In this document: positions 29,317-38,500 of the stretch, piece after piece
Layout of the letters: every line of letters begins with the position of its first letter
Numbering within the stretch: the first letter of the stretch is position 1
Source: Otariodibacter oris
Lineage (GTDB): Bacteria; Pseudomonadota; Gammaproteobacteria; Enterobacterales; Pasteurellaceae
Assembly: GCF_009684715.1 (NCBI RefSeq)
Contig: NZ_CP016604.1
Span: 511,262 to 575,261 of the forward strand
Reading direction: 5' to 3'
Length of the DNA: 64,000 nt
Notes under the pieces: generated by a model
Told to the model about the DNA's origin: nothing
Databases searched by the model: none
The model's input: the letters and a program-made list of their open reading frames with translations, nothing else
Position numbers and translations under genes: made by a program

Positions 29317-29940
29317 ATGAATAATAATTTTGAAGATATTGCTTTTAATCGTAGATCAATTAAAGTCTTTGATGAAAATGTGAAAATTAGTCATGAAGAA
29401 ATGCTTGAGATGATTACAAAGGCAACAAAAGCCCCATCTTCTGTCAATATGCAACCATGGCGATTTGTTGTAGTTGACAGTGAAAAAGGTAAAGACACCT
29501 TAAGACCACTAGTTCGTTTTAATACAAGACAGAATGATACTTCTGCTGCGATGGTTGTGATTTTCGGGGATATGCAGTGTTATGAAAAAGGTGAGCAAAT
29601 TTATTCTCAAGCAGTACAAGAAGGAATAATGCCAGAATCAGTTAAAACTGAATTGCTAGGTTTATTTATGCCTTTCTATAAAAATGCACCGAAGCAAAAA
29701 ATGAATGATATTGTGAAAATAGATTCTAGTTTAGCAGCAATGCAATTTATGTTAGTCGCAAGATCTCATGGCTATGACACTAACCCGATCGGTGGTTTTG
29801 AAGAAGATAAAATTGCAGCAGCGTTAGGTTTAGATGCAGAAAGATATGTTCCCATTATGATTGTAGCAATTGGTAAAGCAAATTATGAATCACATGGATC
29901 TGTGAGACTTGATGCAAAAGAAGTAACTCAGTTTATTTAA
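29317..29940 (+). CDS. Nitroreductase family protein (FMN-dependent oxidoreductase)
   Basis: A 207-residue NAD(P)H- and FMN-dependent reductase. The start is ATG 29317 with AAGGA at 29306-29310; codons upstream of it are rejected. The FMN-binding N-terminal motif is FNRRSIKVFDEN, followed by KAPSSVNMQPWRFVVV, where the PSS-x-N-x-QPW pattern is the family hallmark. GFEEDKIAAALGL near residue 165 is the C-terminal motif. It is closest in style to the YdgI/YodC subgroup of short nitroreductases. The physiological substrate is unknown. A strong terminator follows and no operon partner is seen. Confidence 0.88.
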   Translation: MNNNFEDIAFNRRSIKVFDENVKISHEEMLEMITKATKAPSSVNMQPWRFVVVDSEKGKDTLRPLVRFNTRQNDTSAAMVVIFGDMQCYEKGEQIYSQAVQEGIMPESVKTELLGLFMPFYKNAPKQKMNDIVKIDSSLAAMQFMLVARSHGYDTNPIGGFEEDKIAAALGLDAERYVPIMIVAIGKANYESHGSVRLDAKEVTQFI

Positions 29941-29962
29941 GATAAAAATAGGTAGTATTTTT

Positions 29963-30000
29963 AAAAACAGGCGAAAGATTATATCTTCGCCTGTTTTTTA
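29963..30000 (+). terminator. Intrinsic terminator after the nitroreductase
   Basis: AAACAGGCGAA (29965-29975) pairs with TTCGCCTGTTT (29986-29996), followed by TTTT. The inner GAT/ATC pairs extend the stem past one bulged A. Confidence 0.85.
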
Positions 30001-30105
30001 TTAGCACAGTTCTAGCTTACTAAGATAATTTGTAGGAATTAAAACTCATCAGAACAACTTTGATTTACGCATCAAATCACTAAACAACACTTGTCAGCTT
30101 GTTTA

Positions 30106-30151
30106 TTGCTCAATTTTAGATTTTGAGCAATATGTCACTCAGTTATATAAT
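30106..30151 (+). promoter_or_regulatory. mcrBC promoter with inverted repeat over the -35 box
   Basis: TTGAGC (30123-30128), a 17-base spacer and a perfect TATAAT (30146-30151) form a good promoter. TTGCTCAA (30106-30113) and TTGAGCAA (30123-30130) are perfect inverted copies 9 bases apart, and the right arm covers the -35 hexamer. A dimeric repressor bound there would block transcription. The regulator is unknown. The ATG of mcrB is about 67 bases beyond the expected start point. Confidence 0.65.
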
Positions 30152-30224
30152 GAGGTCCTTTTATCAGAGATATTATGCAAAATTTATATAACTCCCCCCA
30201 GAGATGAAAATAGATAGGTGAAGT

Positions 30225-32606
30225 ATGAGTGTAAATAATGAACAAGGCTATACATGGATACCTACATTTAAAGCTATCGCAGATTGGCTAGTAGATTATA
30301 AGGATAGACAGGAAGAGCTAATCGATATTTTGATTGAAATTGGTGTTGGTAATGGACTTAAAGATGTTGATAGTGATGGTAAAAAGAGCACATTAAAAGA
30401 AATAGATCCTTTTACATTCATTGCTTTAATTTTAAAATTTGGAGATGAAAAGAGAAAAACATTTATTAGTAATCTAATTAAGAAAATGGGTATACAGATC
30501 CCCATACCTAAGGATTTTTATGGTGTACCGAAATCTCAACAAGTAAATGCCTGGCTATTTCCTTCAAAAGATCAACGTTCTGATGATTCAATACCATTAC
30601 TTTGGAAGTTTTTTGAGCAAATAAGAAATGGTAAGATTGATGATGATACCTTCGATAAAGTTCTTAAAATCAAAAAAGTGGGTTTCGATAAACTGACTCA
30701 AAATATCTTCTATATTAATCCTTCTAAGTATTTACCCATAGACTCTCAAACCAGACCTTTTTTAATCTCCCTAAGGCTAAATGTCCCCAAGAACAATAAA
30801 AATGAAAAACTTGCTAATTATCAACGATGTCTAGATGAAGTTAGAATCAAAACTAACAATAAGCCATTTTGGGAAATATCCTATGAAGCATGGATTGAAA
30901 ACCAAAATAGTAAAAAATACAAAAAACAAGTTCAGTCACCACAGGTAAACACTCAAATGAAACAAAATTCAAAATCAAATAATACCACAACAATACCTCT
31001 AAATCGCATCTTATACGGACCTCCTGGCACGGGTAAAACCTATAAAACGACGGAACTTGCCGTAGAATGTGTAGATCCTAATTGGTACGCTAAGCTAACA
31101 CAGCAATATCCTGAACCAGAACAGTATAGTGTAGAGAGAAGAAATAAGTTGAAAGTTAGGTATGATGAGCTAACTGCTGAGGGGCGTATTGCTTTTACAA
31201 CGTTTCATCAAAGTTTTGCTTATGAGGACTTTATAGAGGGTATCCGAGCAGAAATTGATGAAGAAACTAAGCAAGTTTATTATAGTGTAGAAGATGGGGT
31301 TTTTAAAAGGTTAGCAAATGCATCTCTTAATGAAACAATGAGGGAGCGTTTAGTCGACTTATCTAAAGAACCCAATATTTGGAAAATATCCTTAGGTAGA
31401 AGAGAGGAAGCTGAGTTTCGTAAAGCATGTATAGAGGCTGGAGAAGCAAGGATTGGCTGGAAAGAAGTAGGCGATCTAAATATTGATATTAATGACAAAA
31501 CAGAGGCTGAAAAAAAGTATTTTTATGATCAGAGTTCACAGAACCAAAATTCAATTACTAACTTTCATGAAAATATTCAAATCGGGGATATAATTGTTTG
31601 CTTACAAACGAGAAAATCTATAGAGGCAGTAGGTATAGTTACCTCTGACTACTTTTATGACAAGAATAGCATCGATAAATTTTCTTGTTACCCACATGTT
31701 CGTAAAGTTAATTGGTTTTTAAAAAATGTATCAATAGATATATATAGTTTAAACCATAACAAACTATTAGAAATTCCGACATGTGTACCCTTAAAACATT
31801 TAAAATGGAGTTCATTATTAGATGAGCTGGAAAGACAAGATTACTTTAAAGATAGATCTGCTCTAGATACCTCTAGACCGAGGGAAAATAATTACATGTT
31901 AATTATAGATGAAATCAACCGAGGTAATATTTCCCGTATCTTTGGTGAGCTAATTACATTGCTTGAACCAGATAAGAGAAAAGGTGGCAGTGATGCACGT
32001 GAAGTAACGCTTCCTTATTCTAAGGAGAAATTTTCGGTACCATCTAACCTTTATATTTTGGGTACAATGAATACCGCAGATAAATCATTGACTCAATTAG
32101 ACCTTGCTTTGCGTCGACGTTTTGAATTTAGTGAATTATTGCCTAATCCTCGCTTATTAGAAGGTATTACTGTGCATGGTGTGGATGTATCTGAACTGTT
32201 ATCGACTATAAATGCCCGTATTGAAGTCTTATTAGATAGAGAACATACAATAGGTCACTCATACTTTTGGACATTAAAAAATTTAGAAAAAGAAGAACAG
32301 AAAGAAAAGGAACTAGCTAATATTTTTGAAAAACGCATTATTCCTTTATTACAAGAGTACTTCTTTTCAGATTGGGAGCGTATCGGTTGGGTGTTAAATG
32401 ATTCTAATAAACAAGCTGATGAGAAATTTATACAAACTGAGAGTTTATCGCCAAAACTAAGTGAGCTGTTTGGTAGTGATATTGAGGGCTTAGTGAACGA
32501 CCGCCGTTATAAAATTAATGAACGTGCTTTTTCTAAGCCTGAATCGTATCAAAAAATATTGATGCCTCACACCCAACTACCTGAATCATCGGATAGTCAA
32601 GAATGA
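30225..32606 (+). CDS. mcrB: McrB-like AAA+ GTPase with inserted EVE-like domain
   Basis: A 793-residue protein, the NTPase half of a McrBC-type modification-dependent restriction system. The N-terminal region (1 to about 230) is an all-alpha-looking module (WLVDYKDRQEELIDIL; DPFTFIALILKF) found in McrB-like proteins and probably used for recognition. The AAA+ core has Walker A GPPGTGKT at 265-272, Walker B MLIIDEINRG at 558-567, the McrB signature MNTADKS at 615-621 and RRR at 630-632. About 290 residues separate Walker A and B because residues about 385-527 (WKISLGRREEAEF, IQIGDIIVCLQ) form an EVE/PUA-like insert expected to read modified bases. AGGTGA precedes the ATG, and mcrC overlaps by 4 bases. 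Confidence 0.88.
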   Translation: MSVNNEQGYTWIPTFKAIADWLVDYKDRQEELIDILIEIGVGNGLKDVDSDGKKSTLKEIDPFTFIALILKFGDEKRKTFISNLIKKMGIQIPIPKDFYGVPKSQQVNAWLFPSKDQRSDDSIPLLWKFFEQIRNGKIDDDTFDKVLKIKKVGFDKLTQNIFYINPSKYLPIDSQTRPFLISLRLNVPKNNKNEKLANYQRCLDEVRIKTNNKPFWEISYEAWIENQNSKKYKKQVQSPQVNTQMKQNSKSNNTTTIPLNRILYGPPGTGKTYKTTELAVECVDPNWYAKLTQQYPEPEQYSVERRNKLKVRYDELTAEGRIAFTTFHQSFAYEDFIEGIRAEIDEETKQVYYSVEDGVFKRLANASLNETMRERLVDLSKEPNIWKISLGRREEAEFRKACIEAGEARIGWKEVGDLNIDINDKTEAEKKYFYDQSSQNQNSITNFHENIQIGDIIVCLQTRKSIEAVGIVTSDYFYDKNSIDKFSCYPHVRKVNWFLKNVSIDIYSLNHNKLLEIPTCVPLKHLKWSSLLDELERQDYFKDRSALDTSRPRENNYMLIIDEINRGNISRIFGELITLLEPDKRKGGSDAREVTLPYSKEKFSVPSNLYILGTMNTADKSLTQLDLALRRRFEFSELLPNPRLLEGITVHGVDVSELLSTINARIEVLLDREHTIGHSYFWTLKNLEKEEQKEKELANIFEKRIIPLLQEYFFSDWERIGWVLNDSNKQADEKFIQTESLSPKLSELFGSDIEGLVNDRRYKINERAFSKPESYQKILMPHTQLPESSDSQE

Positions 32607-33889
32607 TACAGGTAGAAGAATATGCGGAGTTAACCACAAACAGAGATGTTGTGACTAACTCAAAGTTAGCCATCATAAAAAAAGAAACATTTGATTGGTT
32701 AGTACAGTTAAGCGAACGTGAAGGGTACGGACGCTTTATTATTTATAAGCGCCCGCAATGGCTTCAATTGCAGTCCTATGTTGGCTATTTACAAAGCCCT
32801 CATGGAGAAGCTATTGAAGTACTACCGAAGACAGGATTAGGTTCTAATAATCCATCATTGGCAAGACAAGTTTTGTGTAAAATGCTGTGTTCATCAATGG
32901 GGATCTCTCCAAAAGAAATGCATTCGGCAGATTTACAACGTATGAAGTTACCTATCCATGAATGGATATTCAATCAGTTTTTACAAGCATTGAATGATTT
33001 AGTCGCATCAGGGTTACGTTTTGATTACCTGAGAATTGCAGAAGAAAGCAATTTTATTCGTGGTCAACTTGATATTGCTAAATAGCAACGACAACCTATT
33101 GGGCAGGCTCATCGTTTTCATATTCGCCATGATGTTTATCATCCAGATCGCCTAGAAAATAGACTAATTAAAACAGCCCTTAATTATGTGCAAAGGCTTT
33201 GTAAAACTTCGAATAACTGGCGATTGGCAAATGAGCTGTCGCATATTCTTACTCCCATTCACAGTCTAATTAATCCGTTGATAGATTTCCCTAAATGGGA
33301 GGATAGCAAAATATTACAATCGTATCGTACGATAAAGCCTTGGTGTAAGCTTATATTAGAGCAAATGAATCCTAATTTTCAAAAGGGTATGCATCAAGGT
33401 ATTGCCTTATTATTTCCTATGGAAACCCTTTTTGAGAAGCACGTTGCTTATTGTTTAAACGCTAAGATTAAAGCGCCTTTTAATTTGGTATCACAAGCAA
33501 AGAACCAATACATGATTTATAGTCGACATACCAAAAATCACTCTCAAAAACGATTTGCCTTAAAGCCTGATTTATTGATTAAAAACTCAAGATTAAATGT
33601 ATGTGTTATGGATACTAAATGGAAGCTTTTAGACTCTGGTATTAATAAAGACTTTGGTATCAGTCAATCTGATATTTATCAAATGTTTGCCTATGGACAT
33701 AAGTATCTAAATGCACAGGGTGATATGATGCTTATTTATCCTAAGCATACTAATTTTACTCGTCCCCTAGAATGTTTTTATTTCAATGATGAATTAAGAT
33801 TGTGGGTAGTACCATTTTGCATAGAACAAGATGAGTTGGTAATTGGAGATTGGCAGAGCCTTTTTTTAAGTTTAGGTATTAACATTTAG
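32603..33889 (+). pseudogene. mcrC: McrC-like nuclease subunit interrupted by an in-frame TAG
   Basis: The reading frame is continuous over 428 codons except for one TAG at 33083-33085 (codon 161). Before the stop the protein reads RGQLDIAK; after it the same frame continues QRQPIGQAHRFHIRHDVYH without a gap, so a single CAG to TAG change is the simplest explanation. The N-terminal part resembles the McrC beta-barrel domain. The distal part carries the PD-(D/E)xK nuclease motif (KPDLLIKN then VMDTKWK). As written, the nuclease domain is lost unless the stop is read through or a GTG at 33188 restarts translation. The ATG overlaps the mcrB stop. Confidence 0.85.
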
Positions 33890-33922
33890 GGGATGTTTTG
33901 GTTATTTATCAAATATAATAAA

Positions 33923-33984
33923 TTTAACTATCAATATTTAATTTTTAATAGTTAAAGTTTATTGATTTGATAGTTTCACAATGG
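33923..33984 (+). promoter_or_regulatory. Possible OxyR half-sites upstream of katA
   Basis: ATAGTT occurs at 33948 and again at 33970, exactly 22 bases apart, the spacing between dyads of the OxyR site ATAGntnnnanCTAT-N7-repeat. The first dyad ends TTAT where CTAT is expected; the second right arm is poor. A TTTAACTAT/ATAGTTAAA inverted repeat (33923-33956) overlaps. OxyR control of katA is known in relatives; this site is inferred. Confidence 0.4.
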
Positions 33985-34046
33985 ATGATGTTTACTCTAG
34001 AATTCGCCTCACAAAACCAATAACCTATTATTCGAGGAGAATATTT

Positions 34047-35498
34047 ATGTCTAAATGTCCATTTGATCATAATTCAAAAACATTAACAACAGCAGCAGGT
34101 GCGCCTGTTGTAGATAACGACAATACTATGTCAGCAGGTCCAAAAGGACCATTACTTTTACAAGATGTTTGGTTTCAAGAAAAACTAGCACATTTCGCCC
34201 GTGAGCGTATTCCTGAGCGTGTTGTACATGCTAAAGGCTCAGCAGCATTTGGTACTTTTACCGTTACTCATGATATTACTAAATACACTAAAGCAGCATT
34301 ATTTAGTGAAGTAGGTAAACAAACCGAAGTCTTATTACGTTTTTCTACTGTAGCTGGTGAGCGTGGGGCAGCCGATGCAGAAAGAGACGTACGTGGTTTT
34401 TCATTAAAATTCTATACAGAACAAGGTAACTGGGATTTAGTGGGAAATAACACACCAGTGTTCTTTATTCGTGATCCATTAAAATTCCCTGATTTTATTC
34501 ATACGCAAAAACGTAATCCGCAAACAAATTTACGTGATGCAAATGCTGCATGGGATTTCTGGTCACGTCACCCTGAATCAATGCACCAAATTATGACGTT
34601 ATTCAGTGATCGTGGTATTCCTGCAACATTACGTCATATGAATGGTTACGGTAGCCATACATATAGCTTTGTAAATGCAGATAATGAACGTTTTTGGGTG
34701 AAATTCCACTTTAAAACTCAACAAGGTCATAAATTCTTTACTAATGAAGAAGCTGCTAAAGTTGTGGGTGAAAACCGTGAATCAAGTCAGCAAGATTTGT
34801 ATGAGTCTATCGAAAAAGGCGATTTCCCTCGCTGGACTGTACAAGTTCAAATTATGCCTGAAGCAGATGCACACAAGCATAATTATAGTTTTGACTTAAC
34901 AAAAGTATGGCCACATGCTGATTATCCAGTTATTGAAGTTGGTGTATTAGAGCTAAACCGTAATCCGTCTAACTATTTTGCACAAGTAGAGCAAGCGGCA
35001 TTTGCACCAAGTAATATCGTACCGGGAATTGGTTTCTCACCAGACCGTATGTTACAAGGTCGTCTGTTCTCTTATCAAGATGCACAGCGTTACCGTTTAG
35101 GTGTGAATCATCATCAGATTCCAGTAAACGCACCAAAATGCCCATATCACACAACTCATCGTGATGGTGCAATGCGTATGGATGAAAATGGTGGCGAGCA
35201 TCCTAACTATGCGCCAAATCGTTTTGACACTTACGTACCAACACATGATCAATTACCATTACAAATTGAACGTGAAGCGGCACATTTTGATTTCCGTGAA
35301 TATGATGAAGATTACTATTCACAACCAGCTGCACTTTATAATGTGTTTACAGCTGAAGAAAAAGATCGTTTGGCATCAAACTTTGCAGCTGGATTATCAG
35401 GTGTAACAGTGCCTGAGATTGTTGAAAGACAAATGACTCATTTTGAAAAAGTGAGTGCAGAATTAGCTAACGCAATTCGTACAAAATTAGCCAAATAA
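34047..35498 (+). CDS. katA: Catalase KatA (small-subunit monofunctional haem catalase)
   Basis: A 483-residue enzyme that splits hydrogen peroxide to water and oxygen. The start is ATG 34047 with GAGGAGA upstream (MSKCPFDHN); earlier in-frame codons lie in the promoter region. The distal haem histidine is H61 in [14 protein letters not shown], the asparagine lies in [10 protein letters not shown] (134-135), and the proximal haem-ligand tyrosine is Y343 in [12 protein letters not shown]. The length fits clade-3 small-subunit catalases such as H. influenzae HktE. It is transcribed alone with a strong terminator. Confidence 0.97.
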   Translation: MSKCPFDHNSKTLTTAAGAPVVDNDNTMSAGPKGPLLLQDVWFQEKLAHFARERIPERVVHAKGSAAFGTFTVTHDITKYTKAALFSEVGKQTEVLLRFSTVAGERGAADAERDVRGFSLKFYTEQGNWDLVGNNTPVFFIRDPLKFPDFIHTQKRNPQTNLRDANAAWDFWSRHPESMHQIMTLFSDRGIPATLRHMNGYGSHTYSFVNADNERFWVKFHFKTQQGHKFFTNEEAAKVVGENRESSQQDLYESIEKGDFPRWTVQVQIMPEADAHKHNYSFDLTKVWPHADYPVIEVGVLELNRNPSNYFAQVEQAAFAPSNIVPGIGFSPDRMLQGRLFSYQDAQRYRLGVNHHQIPVNAPKCPYHTTHRDGAMRMDENGGEHPNYAPNRFDTYVPTHDQLPLQIEREAAHFDFREYDEDYYSQPAALYNVFTAEEKDRLASNFAAGLSGVTVPEIVERQMTHFEKVSAELANAIRTKLAK

Positions 35499-35527
35499 TT
35501 AAAATAAAATTTCCTCTGTCGTAAATA

Positions 35528-35571
35528 AAAGCCCCATTTTGAGATCAGCTCAAATTTGGGGCTTTCTTTTG
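35528..35571. terminator. Bidirectional terminator between katA and the sialidase gene
   Basis: AAAGCCCCA (35528-35536) pairs with TGGGGCTTT (35557-35565); inner TTTGAG/CTCAAA extends the stem. T-rich sequence follows and an A-run precedes. Confidence 0.88.
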
Positions 35572-35593
35572 TATTAAAATAAAATCTTTCTAA

Positions 35594-38500
35594 TTAAAAT
35601 TTATATTCTAATCTTCCTCCGAACTGGGTTTGTTTCAATTTAGCATCAGAAATATCATGTCTATGCTCAACTTTTAAACCTAAAGATAATTGCTCAGTTA
35701 TTGTAAATTCGCTATCTATTTTCATTAAGAATGCATCACCTTGTTTTCCTGTCATGAAGTCAGAATGTTGTCTTCCATCAGAGATGAGTACATCTTTTCT
35801 ATCGAGATTGCTATTTTCATAAAATGCGCCAAGATTAAGTGCAACAATTTCATTTTTCCAACCTACATTAGCTCCCATATATTGACTGAATACATTGTAT
35901 GGCTTCATTGATATATTCCAATCATTACTATGGTCATTTACTTTAGTTTTGATTCTTTGATAATTTATTCCAATTGTTGGTGTTATAGTAATATCATTTA
36001 ACGGTATTGCATAACCAACTTCACTACCAATTTGGAATTGTTTTGCATTAATACTTGCTATATTTCTTTGTTCAGCAGTGGAAACCTTACCATGATGAAT
36101 GTGGTATCCAATATGAGAATTAAGAATAATATTATTCCATCTATTGTGTAGCCCTGCTAAGAACGATGTAGATTTGTAGCGAGTTTCACTATAACCATCA
36201 GGTGAGCGAGGAGTAACATCTTGTTTGCTAAATCCAATTCCAGCATGCAATTCCATATTTTCTGTTATTGGAGTAAACCCACCAATTAATGTACTGCTTT
36301 GTGTAGCCTTATAACCATACCCATAATTGTTGAAGCTCACATCAGATGTATATCTAGAATTACCATTTTGTTGATTAATATAAAAGCCTTTCTTATTTAT
36401 AGACCAGATATTATCCATAAATTGTCTGCGAATTGTATCTCCTTGATTCAGGATAGCGTTATTTGCCACAAGATAAGATGGAACTTTTTGATTAATAGCA
36501 ACACGATATTCTTGTCCTGCTAAATTGAGTGCATCTTCTGTAGATAATGTAGGTTTGTCTTCTGTTGAAATAGAAGAGCCTGTGTCAGTTGCTACTTTGA
36601 TTATTGGGTCTGGGTTTTCTCCATTTTCATTAACAAGTAAGGTTTGTAAACGATAATCAAAGAATCTAGCATTTGGATCATCAAGTTTACTTTGAGCAGT
36701 ATTTGATACAGATTTGTCCACACCAACAAGAGTATATTGGAATAGATCTGTTTCATCTTTATTTGAATTAAGTCTTTTACCTAAAACAAATTGCTCAGCC
36801 GTTGAGTCTCCAAGTACCTGTATTAATGAAATACCCTCATCAGGATCATATTTACCATTATTATTGGTGTCGGAATTGGACTGTCCTTCTCCTAGGAATT
36901 GAACATTTACCGGTATTGCTTTTCTTGAAACAACATCGCCATTAATTAATACTTGATCATGTTCCCAAGTAGAAATATCTTCATTTGCATTATTTACTCG
37001 TAGTAATAAATTCGCACCTCCATTGAGTACATTAGCAAATTTCATCACTCTACTGCCAAAATTGCCTTCATTTTGTGCAATTCCTGGTTGAATAACACTA
37101 TTATTTTTCCATGTGCTCTCTGACGTAATAATTGCATTTCCCCCTAAAATTGAATTTTCATCAATTAATAATGCACCGTTGGATAAACTTCCATTTAATT
37201 CCACTGCTCCTGATTGAATGTGAGTTTGTCCAGAATGCGATAATGCACCAGTTAGTTTAAGTAGACCATCACCTGATTTGATTAATTCACCTGTACCCGA
37301 TGAGTTTATATTCAACTGGGTGAGTGAGTTACTATCAGATTGCACACGAATTTTTCCTGTTACATCACTTGATTTAATCGTTGTATTTGTACCACTATCA
37401 AGTATAAAGTTGGCATCCTTTGCAATTTGAAGATCATTAATTAGATGTTCAGTATTAGAAGCATAAGTGATAGACCCAGATTTAATATCAACAACATTAA
37501 GAATAGAGTTACCATTTAAAGTAAAATTAGAACTATGATCTTCTGGTGTATAGATAAAATCTAAATTTCCCGATTCACTTCCTAAATTACCAGTTAGACT
37601 ATTTTCACCATTGAGTGTATAAGTTAATTCAGATGGTTTAGTATTATCTTCATTGATAATATTACCTAAAATATCTGAACTTCTAAGACCTGTCGCTGCT
37701 TCTGAATCAAGAGATAAAGTAATTGAATTGCCATTTAAATCTAATGTACCATTATTTAAGTTTATATTACTTAAATTAACCTGATCAGGTGAGCCTAATC
37801 TGACTTTACCATCTTGTTCTACTGTAACAGAATTAAATGCGGATAATTTCCCATTATTATCAGCTTGTTGGTTTAATGTGGCAGTTCCTTCTTTGACGAC
37901 AAGATTTGCTAAATTCTCTCCTTTCCCAACTTTAACCATCTCTCCATCACCAATTTTATAGAAAGTTTCTGCAATATTAGAATCTAAAGAGAACTCTTTT
38001 TTATCTTCATTATCAGCTCTTATATCTCTATAAATAAGGTTATCGTGCCATACAAGTTCCTGTAAATTCAACCGAACATAGTTAATAGAAGACGCACTCT
38101 CTTCGTAAAGTAATCCAATATCTCCATTAGGTAATTCAGTTAAACTATTGTAGGCATAGCTACCCGTAGTAATAGTCGTATTAAATTTCCATTCAATGGT
38201 ACCATCATCTTGAACCTCACCTAGCCAAACTTTCCCATTACTTCGATTTGAGGCGTGAGGATTAGCAAAAATAACGATTTCTTTACCATCGATTTTTTTT
38301 GAATATTTGATAACAGATAGTTGAGAGTATGGTTCTAATAAAACATCATCAATTTGTCTGGTATTTTGCCAAGTATATCCGCCATCTTTACTGGTAGAAA
38401 TTACAACATAATTATCCATTAGATTTCTAGAGAACATTTTTAGATCGCCATTATCTAACTCGATTACTTGTGACTCAGTCATTTGTTTATTTCGAGTATT

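Noticed and set aside
33188-33889. The second half of mcrC as an independent gene starting at GTG 33188
   Set aside because: No ribosome site precedes it, and the 34 codons upstream in the same frame are plainly McrC sequence continuing to the TAG.
33981-34046. 22-codon N-terminal extension of KatA
   Set aside because: It lies in the promoter/leader region; ATG 34047 has a strong GAGGAGA site and the usual catalase start.
29941-34046. The mcrBC segment as a mobile island with flanking direct repeats or integrase
   Set aside because: I found no tRNA, integrase, transposase or convincing flanking repeat; horizontal origin is possible but not supported by the window.
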